DNA of 64,000 nucleotides from Thiorhodovibrio winogradskyi (GCF_036208045.1 NZ_CP121472.1:4041531-4105530), one strand, 5' to 3'; counted from the stretch's first letter, positions 26,475 through 40,023 are shown. The notes: generated by a model not told the origin, from the letters alone. Numbers and translations are program-made.

Positions 26475-28517
26475 TTGCCTTTGTCCAGTCCCACCGCTGC
26501 CACCGAAGCAGGCCTTGAGCTACTGCGCCAGCTTTATCCACCGCAAATGCTGGTGCATGTCGGAATCGGAAATGGCGCCGGTCCCATGCAATGCTGGCAA
26601 CGTTGGTCATCGCCCGCGAATGCGGTTCTCATCGACGCCGATGCTAGCCGAATTCAATGGGCCAAGGCGCTTACCGCAAAGCACCCACACTGGCATCTGC
26701 TCGGGAATGTGCTGCTCGATCATGCGGATGGTCAGAGTCTTTATCATCGAGCGAGCAACCCCGATGAAGATGGTCTGCTCGATCCGGATGCGCTCAAGGC
26801 TTTCTGGCCCAATCTGCGCAAACTGGAGCAGACTGAACGTGTAACTCAACCTCTGGGCAGATTACTCAGCGAGCTTAACCTCGGCGAAAGTCCTCAACCA
26901 TCAAGTTGCGCTTGGCTGCTTATCGACTGCCTGCCCGCGGATCGGATCCTGCGCGGCGCAACAGACTTGCTCCAGCACGCAACGGTTATTTGGGCCCGTG
27001 TTTTGCTGCAGCCCATTGGCCAGGATGCCCAGGATGCCAATGAGGCGACGCTCGGTGCTGTTGAAGCAGTGCTTGAGCCGTTGGGTTTTCGCTCTGTGCA
27101 GGTTAGCGAAAGCAACCATCCTGCCGTTGGTTACGCCCTCTTCGTTCGCGATTGGGCGAGCCAGCTTGCAGGCGAGGTAAGCAAGGCGGCTGAACGTCAT
27201 CAGGCGGAAACCGAGAAGCAGTCAAAAATCACGCAACAGCTTGAGCAACAGCTTGAGCAACAAAGGCAAGCACTCAAGCAGGCGCAAACGAACATCGCTG
27301 AGCTGAACCAATCCTTGGAGCAGCGCACGCAAGCCAAGACTCAGGCAGAGGCGAAAACCGAGGAACTCAAGCAGACGCTTGACGCAGCCCAGGCCAAGGC
27401 ACAGCAACAAGCCAATGAACTGAAGAAGCAACTCGAGACCGCCAAGACCGAGACCAAACAGCAGCTAGCACAAGCCGAAGAACGTCAGCGCGAGCTTGAC
27501 AAAGCCCTTGAGTCGGCGAAGGCCGAAGCCGAGAAGCAGTCACAACTCGCGCAACAGCTTGAGCAACAAAGGCAAGCACTCAAGCAGGCGCAAACGAACA
27601 TCGCTGAGCTGAATCAATCCTTGGAGCAGCGCACGCAAGCCAAGACTCAGGCAGAGGCGAAAACCGAGGAACTCAAGCAGGCGCTCGACGCAGCCCAGGC
27701 CAAGGCACAGCAACAAGCCAATGAACTGAAGAAGCAACTCGAGACCACCAAGACCGAGACCAAACAGCAGCTGGCACAGGCCGAAGAACGTCAGCGCGAG
27801 CTTGACAAAGCCCTTGCGGCGGCGAAGGCCGAAGCCGAGAAGCAGTCACAACTCGCGCAACAGCTTGAGCAACAAAGGCAAGCACTCCAGCAGGCGCAAA
27901 CGAACATCGCTGAGCTGAACCAATCCTTGGAGCAGCGTACGCAAGCCAAGACTCAGGCTGAGGCGAAAGCCGAGGAACTCAAGCAGACGCTTGACGCAGC
28001 CCAGGCCAAGGCACAGCAACAAGCCAATGAACTGAAGAAGCAACTCGAGACCGCCAAGACCGAGACCAAACAGCAGCTAGCACAAGCCGAAGAACGTCAA
28101 CACGAGCTTGACAAAGCCCTCAAAGCAGCCAAGGCCGAAGGCGACAAACAGGCAAAACTTGCCGCGGCGCGTGCAGAACAGCTTGCTCAGCGCGATGAGG
28201 CTTACGCATCTCTTCAGCGCGACAACGCCATCGCCTTGCGGATGCAATCCCTGCGCGAGGTAGATCTAAAGGATATCCAGCAACGCCACGCCGAGGTCGT
28301 TGAACAGAAAGACAAGCAAGCGAAGCTGCTCAGAGAACTCACTGAGCGCCTAACCGTCGCCTCCCGATATCTTCATCAACTCGAGCAGCAGCCAAAAGAC
28401 GCCGCCGAGACCGCGGTTAATCACCTGGAGCAGCATGAGTCCGGCAATTCTCGGCTCAATCAAGGATCTAGTCGGCCATCCAAGCGTTGGTGGCCCTTTG
28501 GGAAGAAGGTGGAATGA
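26475..28517 (+). CDS. Methyltransferase-like head with three-copy coiled-coil repeat
   Basis: The 680-residue protein opens with a TTG start preceded by CAGGATC. Residues about 18-235 resemble a degenerate SAM-methyltransferase fold (MLVHVGIGNGAGPMQCW, AVLIDADASRIQWAKAL, ALFVRDW at the end). Residues about 240-600 are a coiled coil composed largely of three nearly identical 102-residue units (QQLEQQRQALKQAQTNIAEL and onward). A shorter helical region and a basic end (SKRWWPFGKKVE) follow. No signal peptide is present. Its ATG-overlapping partner is a sulfotransferase, so the two are translationally coupled. A structural or length-setting role in a glycan complex is inference. Confidence 0.78.
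   Translation: MPLSSPTAATEAGLELLRQLYPPQMLVHVGIGNGAGPMQCWQRWSSPANAVLIDADASRIQWAKALTAKHPHWHLLGNVLLDHADGQSLYHRASNPDEDGLLDPDALKAFWPNLRKLEQTERVTQPLGRLLSELNLGESPQPSSCAWLLIDCLPADRILRGATDLLQHATVIWARVLLQPIGQDAQDANEATLGAVEAVLEPLGFRSVQVSESNHPAVGYALFVRDWASQLAGEVSKAAERHQAETEKQSKITQQLEQQLEQQRQALKQAQTNIAELNQSLEQRTQAKTQAEAKTEELKQTLDAAQAKAQQQANELKKQLETAKTETKQQLAQAEERQRELDKALESAKAEAEKQSQLAQQLEQQRQALKQAQTNIAELNQSLEQRTQAKTQAEAKTEELKQALDAAQAKAQQQANELKKQLETTKTETKQQLAQAEERQRELDKALAAAKAEAEKQSQLAQQLEQQRQALQQAQTNIAELNQSLEQRTQAKTQAEAKAEELKQTLDAAQAKAQQQANELKKQLETAKTETKQQLAQAEERQHELDKALKAAKAEGDKQAKLAAARAEQLAQRDEAYASLQRDNAIALRMQSLREVDLKDIQQRHAEVVEQKDKQAKLLRELTERLTVASRYLHQLEQQPKDAAETAVNHLEQHESGNSRLNQGSSRPSKRWWPFGKKVE
27251..28168 (+). 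repeat. Three tandem 306-bp repeats inside a coiled-coil gene
   Basis: The sequence GCTTGAGCAACAAAGGCAAG recurs at 27251, 27557 and 27863, an exact period of 306 bases (102 codons). The copies differ by only a few bases each, apart from the end of the third, which diverges (AAGGCCGAAGGCGACAAAC). The reading frame is kept, so gain or loss of copies would change coiled-coil length without breaking the protein. Such similarity points to recent expansion or ongoing gene conversion. Confidence 0.95.
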
Positions 28518-29461
28518 ATCGCGCGTTCGCCAACAGCGCCCGTTTCCATGAGGCCATTGATGGCGCCCTCGAACTTCTGCATGATTACGCAGGTCAGGGA
28601 TCCGACGGGAACAAGCCGCTTGCCCTTCCGCTCCCTGGTTTGCTTGACCAATGTAAGGAACTATTGGCCGAGGCCGAGGTGCAAGACCCACCGCCTGTGC
28701 GCACCATCCACCATCTGGCCTGCACCGGAGGCACACTGATCAGTCGCTGCATTGCCGCGCAACCAAACACCCAGGTATTGAGCGAAGTCGACCCCTTAAG
28801 CCCCTTCGTCCCCGGCGGCTTCCTACCCACGGACCTCATCGGATTGAGCCGCTTCAGCTCCCGCCCGTCCCAGGACGAGACCCAAATTCAGATATTCCTC
28901 ACCGGCCTGCGCGTCCTCTACAACCAAGCGACACGCCAAGGTCAGCACCTCATTCTGCGCGAACACAGTCACGGCCACTTCAACTTTGGCGAAGCCGTAC
29001 CCGAGCGGCCCACCCTACGCGACATTCTCAGTCGGACCTTCACGGTCAAACCTCTCATCAGCGTGCGCCATCCATTCGACGCCTACCTCAGCCTGCAAGA
29101 CACCGGGTGGGTACAACACTTCAGCCCCCAAACACTCGACGAATACGCCCAGCGCTACCACGCTTTTCTCGACGCCCATCAGGACTGCCCGCTGATCCGC
29201 TACGAAGACTTCATTGCCGATCCCGCCGAGGTCATGCAAGGCATTTGCACGCACCTCGATCTTGGCTTCAACCCCGACTTCACAAACACCTTTAACGTCA
29301 TCGCACTCTCCGGAGACTCCGGCCGCCGAGGCGACACCATCAGCCCCCGCCCGCGTCGTCCCCATCCGCCCACCCTCGAACAACAAGCCCGCGATTCCGA
29401 ACCCTTCTTGACCCTGATGCAACGACTTGACTACCTCTTGGATGCCGCAACCGGCCACTAA
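28514..29461 (+). CDS. Sulfotransferase-family protein
   Basis: A 315-residue protein from an ATG overlapping the stop of the previous gene (ATGA); an in-frame GTG at 28487 is less likely. The PAPS-binding loop appears as HHLACTGGTLISRCI (about residues 70-85) and the 3'-phosphate-binding region as LISVRHPFDAYLSLQDTGW, followed by LIRYEDFIADPAEVM, all typical of sulfotransferases acting on carbohydrates. The reaction would move sulfate from PAPS to a sugar hydroxyl. In this context it suggests that the glycan is sulfated. The aspartate/histidine-rich middle segment is not informative. Confidence 0.85.
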   Translation: MNRAFANSARFHEAIDGALELLHDYAGQGSDGNKPLALPLPGLLDQCKELLAEAEVQDPPPVRTIHHLACTGGTLISRCIAAQPNTQVLSEVDPLSPFVPGGFLPTDLIGLSRFSSRPSQDETQIQIFLTGLRVLYNQATRQGQHLILREHSHGHFNFGEAVPERPTLRDILSRTFTVKPLISVRHPFDAYLSLQDTGWVQHFSPQTLDEYAQRYHAFLDAHQDCPLIRYEDFIADPAEVMQGICTHLDLGFNPDFTNTFNVIALSGDSGRRGDTISPRPRRPHPPTLEQQARDSEPFLTLMQRLDYLLDAATGH

Positions 29462-29528
29462 AGTCACTTGGTCTCGCTGATAAGCTGATTGAAGGGATTG
29501 TTCAGTACGGTGGTCCCAACAGACCGAC

Positions 29529-30782
29529 ATGAACCTGCTCTTCATCCACCAAAATTTCCCTGGCCAATTCAAGCATTTGGCCCCTGCCCTCGCGGCCCGT
29601 GGTCACCGGGTTTGCGCCATGCCGCTGCGCAATAGCCAAGCAGGTCACTGGCAAGGCGTCCAGCTCTGGCCCTACCAGGTCAGCCGGGGCACCACACCTC
29701 AGATCCACCCCTGGATCGCTGACTTCGAGACGAAGACTATCCGCGCCGAGGCCTGCTTTCGCGCCGCACTCAAGCTCCAGGCCGACGGCTTCAACCCCAA
29801 TGTCATCATTGCCCATCACGGCTGGGGTGAGAGCCTATTCTTGAAAGACATTTGGCCCCACGCTAAGCTCGGCCTTTACTGCGAATTCTTCTACCATCCG
29901 CAAGGCGCCGATGTCGGCTTCGACCCTGAGTTTCCACCCCATGACCTTGGCGACTTCTGCCGGTTGCGGCTGAAAAACCTCAACAATCTGCTCCATTTTG
30001 AGGTCGCCGATGCCGGCCTCAGCCCCACACACTGGCAAGCCAGCACATTCCCCGAGCCCTTTCGCTCACGCATCAGCGTCATCCACGACGGCATTGATAC
30101 CCAGAGGGTGGCTCCAAATCCAAAGGTCAGACTAACACTCAACGGGAACATGGTACTTACAAAGCAAGACGAGGTGATCACTTTCGTCAACCGCAATCTC
30201 GAGCCTTACCGGGGTTATCATATCTTCATGCGTGCGCTACCGGAGATACTCAAACGCCGCCCCAGGGCACGGGTGTTAATCGTCGGCGGCGACGCTGTCA
30301 GCTACGGCGCAAAACCAAAACACGGAAAGACGTGGAAGGACATTTTTGCCGCAGAGGTACGGCCACAAATCTCCGATGCCGACTGGAGCCGGGTTCATTT
30401 ACTGGGCAACATTGCCTATCAACACTTTATCGCTCTGCTGCAACTATCCAGGGTGCATGTATACCTCACCTATCCATTTGTGCTGAGTTGGAGCCTGCTG
30501 GAAGCCATGAGCGTGGGCTGCGCCATCCTTGCCAGCAACACCCAACCGCTCCATGAAGCGATCAAGCATGATGAGACTGGACGTCTCGTTGGCTTCTTCG
30601 ACACCGGCGGTCTGGTCAACGCCCTCTGCGACCTGCTCGATGATCCCGACAGCCGCCAGCGACTGGGCCGCAATGCCCGCGCCTTCGCCCAGAAGACTTA
30701 TGACCTCAAGCGCGTGTGCCTGCCGCAACAGTTAGCATGGGTGGAGGCGCTGGATGACAGCGGATCGCCTACCCCGTCATGA
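29529..30782 (+). CDS. Family 4 glycosyltransferase (GT-B fold)
   Basis: A 417-residue protein of standard GT4 length. The N-terminal Rossmann start is MNLLFIHQNFPGQFKHLAPA with a GHRV turn; the linker contains SVIHDGIDTQRV; the C-terminal domain has ARVLIVGGDAVSYG, HLLGNIAYQHFIALL and the donor-binding SWSLLEAMSVGCAILAS with GRLVGFFDTGGL. It is a retaining sugar transferase using a nucleotide-sugar donor. It lies 67 bases after the sulfotransferase gene on the same strand, as the last enzyme of the island. Confidence 0.92.
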   Translation: MNLLFIHQNFPGQFKHLAPALAARGHRVCAMPLRNSQAGHWQGVQLWPYQVSRGTTPQIHPWIADFETKTIRAEACFRAALKLQADGFNPNVIIAHHGWGESLFLKDIWPHAKLGLYCEFFYHPQGADVGFDPEFPPHDLGDFCRLRLKNLNNLLHFEVADAGLSPTHWQASTFPEPFRSRISVIHDGIDTQRVAPNPKVRLTLNGNMVLTKQDEVITFVNRNLEPYRGYHIFMRALPEILKRRPRARVLIVGGDAVSYGAKPKHGKTWKDIFAAEVRPQISDADWSRVHLLGNIAYQHFIALLQLSRVHVYLTYPFVLSWSLLEAMSVGCAILASNTQPLHEAIKHDETGRLVGFFDTGGLVNALCDLLDDPDSRQRLGRNARAFAQKTYDLKRVCLPQQLAWVEALDDSGSPTPS

Positions 30783-30880
30783 CCAGCTTGACACCAAGCA
30801 TTCACACCAAGACGACAATGACCGAATTCCCCGCAATCGCTGAACGCGCGCGAAGTTGGGCGAGGAGGCTAGACTGAATC

Positions 30881-31474
30881 ATGAACAGCACGAAGTACGC
30901 GACAAGCACAACCGCAAGACAGGCTGAGGCGATAACGGCGGGGTCAGGGTTGTTGCTCCCGCGCGAGCACGGGGCGACAGCCACCGCAACTCTGAATCGC
31001 GACACCATGATCCGGTGGCTTGCAGCTGGATCAGCACAGACCACACTGATTTTTGGCCTGTCCACCATGCTGGCTTTCGCGATGGGCGACGCGCCCGAGC
31101 CGGACCTGCCGACCTCGCCCTGCATTCAGGGAGAGGCGGTCACCGGTAATGGCGCTATCTCGCGATGCCAATGGGCAAATGCCCACACTGGCTGGAACAG
31201 TGTCAGATTGGAAATCAACCCTGACAAGCCGCATTCAGGCCGTAGCAAAGGTGAGATACTCAACGCCTATTTTTCAACTCGCATGTCCTTGTGCGACGAT
31301 CAATCCGATACCGAATGTCTTGGCCGCCCGGATGATTTGATTGGGCTGATTATTGGCAATGGCGCGACTTTTCGATTCAAGGCCGGCTCCGATACCTTCA
31401 TGGAAGGCAAGATCAAGGCCTTTACATCCGATGGCGTGACCTATTTCGGTTTTGGGGAATGTACCTGCCGCTAA
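30881..31474 (+). CDS. Unrecognised exported or membrane-anchored small protein
   Basis: A 197-residue protein of unknown family. AGGAGG lies about 14 bases before its ATG. A hydrophobic segment follows a second Met at codon 43 (MIRWLAAGS to LAFAMG), so the real start may be near 31007 with a signal peptide. The mature part has several cysteines (SPCIQG, SRCQW, SLCDD, ECLG, GECTCR), consistent with disulfides in the periplasm or outside. It stands alone between the glycan island and aroE. Confidence 0.65.
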   Translation: MNSTKYATSTTARQAEAITAGSGLLLPREHGATATATLNRDTMIRWLAAGSAQTTLIFGLSTMLAFAMGDAPEPDLPTSPCIQGEAVTGNGAISRCQWANAHTGWNSVRLEINPDKPHSGRSKGEILNAYFSTRMSLCDDQSDTECLGRPDDLIGLIIGNGATFRFKAGSDTFMEGKIKAFTSDGVTYFGFGECTCR

Positions 31475-31529
31475 CCCGGTACTCATCATCCGCGGGGTTG
31501 ATACAGTCTCTCCGTCATAGCTAATTCGG

Positions 31530-32354
31530 TCATAGTTGGCCTTCCCGAAGCGCCTTGATCACCGGCACGGTATCCGGGCGCAGACCGCGCCAGAGCAGGA
31601 AGGATTCCGCTGCCTGCTCGACCAGCATACCAAGCCCATCGAGCACACGCCTAGCGCCCCGCTCCTGACCCCAGCGGCAAAAGGGGGTTGGTGTATCGGC
31701 ATAGTACATGTCGTAGACCCAGCCGCGCTCGGCGAGACAGTGGGAGGGAAGAGAAGGGCTCGCCCCATGTAAACCACTCGAAGTGGCATTGATAATCAGA
31801 TCGAAGCGCTGATCCCAGAGTTGATTGAGACCGCAGCCGCTGACGGGCCCCATGGCGCGCATGGCGTCCGCCAGAGCATGTGCTTTGTCGGCGGTGCGAT
31901 TGGCAATGGTCAGCGCCGCGACGCCGGTCTCAAGCAGCGGCACGAGCACGCCGCGGGCAGCACCACCCGCACCTACCAGGAGCACCGAGCGTCCGGGGAA
32001 GGAGAAACCCTGATTCTCGGCAAGGTCGCGAATCAGGCCGATGCCGTCAGTATTATCTCCATGTAAAATGCCGCCATCAGACACCATAAGCGTGTTGACC
32101 GCACGTGCCGCCCGCGCTCGATCGCTGAGATCATCGAGGAGTTCCCAGGCCCGTTCCTTGAAAGGAACAGTAACATTCAGACCACGTCCGCCCGCCGCGA
32201 CAAAGGCCCGCACATCGCCGGCGAAATCATCCGGATCGCCAAGGATCCTGCCATAGTCCATATCCTGTTCGGTCTGATGCGCGAAAGCCGCATGAATGGC
32301 GGGGGACTTGCTGTGCGCGATTGGATTGCCAATCACGGCGTAACGATCAGTCAT
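31530..32354 (-). CDS. aroE: Shikimate dehydrogenase
   Basis: A 274-residue enzyme of normal length that reduces 3-dehydroshikimate to shikimate with NADPH in aromatic amino acid synthesis. Visible are the shikimate-binding NPIAHSKSPAIHAAF, the catalytic Lys in NVTVPFKE, the Asp in GDNTDGIGL, and the nucleotide loop LLVGAGGAARGVLVPLL with NRTADKA. The gene lies 123 bases downstream of hemB on the same strand and may be co-transcribed with it. Confidence 0.97.
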   Translation of the reverse strand: MTDRYAVIGNPIAHSKSPAIHAAFAHQTEQDMDYGRILGDPDDFAGDVRAFVAAGGRGLNVTVPFKERAWELLDDLSDRARAARAVNTLMVSDGGILHGDNTDGIGLIRDLAENQGFSFPGRSVLLVGAGGAARGVLVPLLETGVAALTIANRTADKAHALADAMRAMGPVSGCGLNQLWDQRFDLIINATSSGLHGASPSLPSHCLAERGWVYDMYYADTPTPFCRWGQERGARRVLDGLGMLVEQAAESFLLWRGLRPDTVPVIKALREGQL

Positions 32355-32477
32355 GTGCCACCCTCCGCCTTAAATGCTTAAGATCAGTGTGCGCCTTCTG
32401 AGAGTCTTCATTGTTCGCCACTTGCATCTCGCGTCAATGGCAGGCACCAGAGAAATGCGCTCTCGCGCGCGCCTTTT

Positions 32478-36194
<3,717 letters not shown>

Positions 36195-36195
36195 C

Positions 36196-37560
36196 ATGCG
36201 CCATTCCAACAGCATCAACTCGTGGCTCCCAGCCTGGATGACAGCTTGGCTGACAGCCGTTGTGCTGCTAACGCTCGTCCTCGGTCAAACACAGGCGCTT
36301 GCCGCCACCATCCAGCCACTCGATGGCATCGTGGCCGTGGTCAATGACGATGTCATCGTCCAAAGTGAGCTTGAGAATGAAATCCAGCTCCTGCTGCCTC
36401 AGCTTCAGCAAAGCGGCGGCGCCATCCCGCCCCGTGCCAAACTCGAACAGCAGGTCCTCGAGCGTCTGATCCTGAAACGCCTGCAGATTCAGCGTGCCAA
36501 GCAGCTGGGCATTGAGATCGACGATGCGACTCTGACCCAGGCCATGGAGAACATTGCCGCGCGCAATGGCATGGCGCTCGACGAGTTGCAACTCACGTTG
36601 GAATCTGGTGGGGTCAACTTCAAGGATTTCCGCGAAGACACCCGCATGCAAATTCTGACCTCGCGGCTGCAGGCACAGGAGGTCGCTCGGGACATCCGCG
36701 TCAGCGAGCCCGAGATCGACCGTTTTCTCGAGACCGAATCCGACTCCCTGCTCGAACGTCGCGAGGTACGCCTGCGGCACATTCTTGTTGCCCTGCCGGA
36801 CGAGGCCACACCCACGGACATCAGCGCCGCCGAGCAAAAAGCCCAGTCCCTGCTCAAACGACTGCGCGCGGGAGAAGACTTTGGGCGCATTGCCGCCGCC
36901 AATTCCGACGGACGCAATGCCGCCGAGGGTGGCGACCTCGGCTGGTTTGCCATGGCCGATGTGCCCAACCTGGCCGCTGGACCTGCCCGTCAACTCGACA
37001 AGGGCGAGGTATCAGCCCCCATCCGCAGCCCCAGTGGCTTTCATCTCATCAAGGTGAGCGACATCAAGGGCGATGATCCCAAGCCCATCAGCCAAACACA
37101 TGCGCGCCATATTCTTATCCGCACCAACGAACTGGTTTCGGACGCCGACGCCAAACGCCGACTCTCGCAACTGCGCACGCGCATTATCGGTGGCGACTCC
37201 TTCGAGACCCTGGCACGGGCCAATTCCGACGACACCGGCTCCGCGCTCAAAGGCGGCGATCTTGGCTGGATCAGCCCGGGGGATACCGTGCCGGAGTTCG
37301 AGAAAACCATGAACAGCTTGGCGGCAAACGACATCAGTCAGCCATTCCAAAGCTCCTTTGGCTGGCACATCGTGCAGGTGCTTGAGCGTCGCAACCAAGA
37401 CACGCGCGAGGATCTGATGCGCATGAAAGCCGTGGAAGCCATTCGCGCGCGCAAGGCCGAGGACGCAACCGAAACATGGCTGCAGCGGCTACGGGATGAA
37501 GCCTTCGTGGAAATTCGTCTCGAGGAGTTCGACGCCGGCGACGCGGACAATGCCGACTAA
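36196..37560 (+). CDS. surA: Periplasmic peptidyl-prolyl isomerase chaperone SurA
   Basis: SurA escorts unfolded outer-membrane proteins, including LptD, through the periplasm. I chose the ATG at 36196, one base after the lptD stop, which gives 454 residues and a proper signal peptide ([20 protein letters not shown] to ALAA). The N-terminal chaperone domain ([19 protein letters not shown]) is followed by two parvulin domains that begin [11 protein letters not shown] and [11 protein letters not shown], each ending with an FGxHxI/V-like strand ([16 protein letters not shown]). It sits in the lptD-surA-pdxA operon. Confidence 0.96.
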   Translation: MRHSNSINSWLPAWMTAWLTAVVLLTLVLGQTQALAATIQPLDGIVAVVNDDVIVQSELENEIQLLLPQLQQSGGAIPPRAKLEQQVLERLILKRLQIQRAKQLGIEIDDATLTQAMENIAARNGMALDELQLTLESGGVNFKDFREDTRMQILTSRLQAQEVARDIRVSEPEIDRFLETESDSLLERREVRLRHILVALPDEATPTDISAAEQKAQSLLKRLRAGEDFGRIAAANSDGRNAAEGGDLGWFAMADVPNLAAGPARQLDKGEVSAPIRSPSGFHLIKVSDIKGDDPKPISQTHARHILIRTNELVSDADAKRRLSQLRTRIIGGDSFETLARANSDDTGSALKGGDLGWISPGDTVPEFEKTMNSLAANDISQPFQSSFGWHIVQVLERRNQDTREDLMRMKAVEAIRARKAEDATETWLQRLRDEAFVEIRLEEFDAGDADNAD

Positions 37561-38584
37561 CGCTCGCCAGCCCTTCATTCCGCGCCTTGCCCTGACTCCC
37601 GGTGAACCAGCTGGTATTGGCCCCGATGTCTGCGTCACTATCGCCCAGCAGGCTCACCCGGCCGACCTGGTCGTGGTCGGCGATGCCGCCTTGCTGCGCG
37701 AGCGCGCCGACGCGCTCGGGCTATCTCTGGCGCTCATGCCATTCGATCCCACCGCGCCGGCACGCCCGCAACAGGCGGGACAACTCAAGCTCCTGCAAAG
37801 TCTTCCCCCAGCCGCGCGGGTCCATCCCGGCATCCTGACCCCCGCTAACGCAACCCATGTGCTCGATACCCTGACGCAGGCCTGCGATGGCTGCCGCGAT
37901 GGCCGCTTTGATGCCATGGTCACGGCACCCGTTCAAAAAAGCGTGATCAACGAGGCTGGCTTCGCCTTTTCCGGTCATACCGAATTTCTCGCCGCGCGCT
38001 GCGGCGGTCATCCGGTCATGCTGCTTGCGGCACCCGGTCTGCGCGTCGCGCTGGCGACGACGCACTTGCCCTTGAGAGCCGTCCCGGACGCGATCACCCC
38101 AGCATTGCTCGAGCGTGTCATCACCACACTGGAGCGCGCGCTCAGACAGGACTTTGGTATCGACGCGCCCCGCATCCTGGTGTGCGGTCTCAATCCGCAC
38201 GCCGGCGAGGGTGGTCATCTCGGACAGGAAGAACAGAGCCTGATTGGGCCCGCCGTGCAGGCACTGCAAGCCCGCGGCTTGAGACTAACCGGCCCCCTGC
38301 CGGCCGATACTGTCTTTGTGCCCGATCGTCTCGCGCAAACAGATGCCGTGCTGGCGCTCTACCATGATCAAGGCCTGCCCGTGCTCAAGCATCTTGGGTT
38401 TGGCCGCGCCGTGAACATCACAGTCGGCCTGTCCATTATCCGCACATCGGTTGACCATGGAACCGCGCTTGATCTCGCTGGCACCGGCCGGGCCGATCAC
38501 GGCAGCCTGGAGGCCGCCATCGACACGGCCATCGCCATCGCCAAGCAGCATCGCAAAGCGCACGCCAGCCACCAGCATCAATGA
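37550..38584 (+). CDS. pdxA: 4-hydroxythreonine-4-phosphate dehydrogenase
   Basis: PdxA oxidises 4-phospho-hydroxy-L-threonine with NAD in the DXP-dependent vitamin B6 pathway. The chosen ATG at 37550 overlaps the end of surA by 11 bases and gives a 344-residue protein starting [20 protein letters not shown]. Typical motifs are [12 protein letters not shown], the metal-binding His in [10 protein letters not shown] and the [13 protein letters not shown] region. In E. coli rsmA and apaG follow; here they are absent and an unrelated minus-strand gene faces pdxA. Confidence 0.97.
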   Translation: MPTNARQPFIPRLALTPGEPAGIGPDVCVTIAQQAHPADLVVVGDAALLRERADALGLSLALMPFDPTAPARPQQAGQLKLLQSLPPAARVHPGILTPANATHVLDTLTQACDGCRDGRFDAMVTAPVQKSVINEAGFAFSGHTEFLAARCGGHPVMLLAAPGLRVALATTHLPLRAVPDAITPALLERVITTLERALRQDFGIDAPRILVCGLNPHAGEGGHLGQEEQSLIGPAVQALQARGLRLTGPLPADTVFVPDRLAQTDAVLALYHDQGLPVLKHLGFGRAVNITVGLSIIRTSVDHGTALDLAGTGRADHGSLEAAIDTAIAIAKQHRKAHASHQHQ

Positions 38585-38617
38585 GAAAGCCAGACCCCCA
38601 AGCGAGCGCGCCGAACG

Positions 38618-39568
38618 CTAAAGGGCCAATGGCTCGCTTGAAGCCATGCGCTCGCGCACCTGGAGCGCGACGGCGAGCGCCTTCAGGCCAACGCGCCCAT
38701 CGACCAGCGGCGTCTGTCCCAAGGCAATGGCATCGACAAAGGCCGCGATCTCGGCATCCAGGGGTTTGACGGCGTCAAGCGCGATACTCTCGCGCAGGAT
38801 GCTCGGACGCCCTTGCCCCGTCTGTTCCTCGCGCGTGGCCACATCCAAACATTGTTCGGCAAAATCGAGCGACAGATAAGTGCGTGGTTGAAATACCCGG
38901 ATGCGGCGAATTTTCTTCTCGGAAACACGACTAGCCACCACGTTAGCCACGGCTCCATTGGCGAACTCCAGGCGCGCGCTGGCAATATCCACGTGCTCGG
39001 TCAATACCGGCGTTCCAACGGCGCGGACTTCTGTCAGATCGCTGTCGACCAGCGCTAGGATAATATCAATGTCGTGAATCATCAGGTCAGTGACGACATC
39101 GACATCGGTCGCGCGCTCAACAAAGGCGCCAAGGCGCTGTGCCTCGATGTAGCGCGGCTGCCTGATACGCTCGGCCAGCGCCATGACGCCGGCGTTGAAG
39201 CGTTCCAGGTGGCCAATCTGCAGCAAGGCGCCGCTGCGCTCGGCCAGTTCCACCAGTTCCGCGCCCTCGGCGGTATCCACGGCGATGGGCTTTTCCAGCA
39301 GCACATGGATTCCGCGAGCCAGAAAGGGTCGCGCGACGGCCAGATGCGCGCTGGTTGGCACCACAATGCTGACAGCATCGACCTCAGCCAATAGCGCATC
39401 GGCGCTGTGATAAGCGCGGGTTCCCGCCTCGGCCGCGACCGCCGCCGCCCGTTGGGCATCGGTATCCACCACCCCAATCAGCTCGACCCGCGCGAGCCTG
39501 GAGTAAATCAACGCATGAAAACGCCCCAGATAACCGACACCTATCACCGCCACGCGTAGCTTGCTCAT
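38618..39568 (-). CDS. Gfo/Idh/MocA-family NAD(P)-dependent oxidoreductase
   Basis: A 316-residue sugar dehydrogenase of the Gfo/Idh/MocA class. The nucleotide-binding loop is VAVIGVGYLGRFH, the catalytic EKP motif is in HVLLEKPIAVD, and the conserved HD pair is in LMIHDIDIIL. The protein looks most like the group that includes UDP-GlcNAc 3-dehydrogenases (GnnA) used to make amide-linked lipid A; closeness to lptD supports such a role, but no partner aminotransferase (GnnB) is in the window. It converges with pdxA. A 54-residue membrane protein gene lies just upstream. Confidence 0.85.
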   Translation of the reverse strand: MSKLRVAVIGVGYLGRFHALIYSRLARVELIGVVDTDAQRAAAVAAEAGTRAYHSADALLAEVDAVSIVVPTSAHLAVARPFLARGIHVLLEKPIAVDTAEGAELVELAERSGALLQIGHLERFNAGVMALAERIRQPRYIEAQRLGAFVERATDVDVVTDLMIHDIDIILALVDSDLTEVRAVGTPVLTEHVDIASARLEFANGAVANVVASRVSEKKIRRIRVFQPRTYLSLDFAEQCLDVATREEQTGQGRPSILRESIALDAVKPLDAEIAAFVDAIALGQTPLVDGRVGLKALAVALQVRERMASSEPLAL

Positions 39569-39596
39569 CGTTCAGCCCCCGAGTCCTGGAGAGGGC

Positions 39597-39761
39597 TCAA
39601 CCGCCCGCCGCCGATCTGACCACGAGATCACTCGCGACTGGCGACTCACCATTGCCGTAAAATAGGTGAACCTGATACGCCACGGTGAGCGAGAGCCCCA
39701 TGGCGACGACAATCACCAGGATTGGGAAGAGATCTATCTTTTGACGACGCTTATATGACAT
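39597..39761 (-). CDS. Small single-pass membrane protein, 54 residues
   Basis: A short frame reads MSYKRRQKIDLFPILVIVVA and continues with a hydrophobic stretch to YQVHLFYGNG, giving a basic cytoplasmic head, one membrane helix (about residues 11-35) and a polar tail ending AAGG. It lies 28 bases upstream of the dehydrogenase gene on the same strand. The positive-inside charge pattern and the position favour a real gene, but the Shine-Dalgarno is weak and I recognise no family. The 262 bases between it and apaH show no other gene. Confidence 0.5.
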   Translation of the reverse strand: MSYKRRQKIDLFPILVIVVAMGLSLTVAYQVHLFYGNGESPVASDLVVRSAAGG

Positions 39762-40023
39762 GGACTTAGACAGCAAATCTAAGGATTTAGGTATCCTAAG
39801 TTTACAACAGACTGAAATTTAGAAAAGGGAAAATTCACCGACAAGCGACCAGCGGTCGCTGCCCAATCGCCAAGTTGGGCAGCAGACACATGGCACCTCA
39901 AGAAGTTTCAAAGAGAGCCTAGAAACGCCTTCCCGTCAGGCCCTCTCCATCCCGCGCGCCTTGGTCGGAGCCCAACCGGCACGACCCCGGCATCCACCGC
40001 CAGCCGAACGACAACAAACATCC

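Noticed and set aside
27222-28043. Three leucine-rich minus-strand frames recurring every 306 bases
   Set aside because: They are mirror images of the coiled-coil repeats on the plus strand, not genes.
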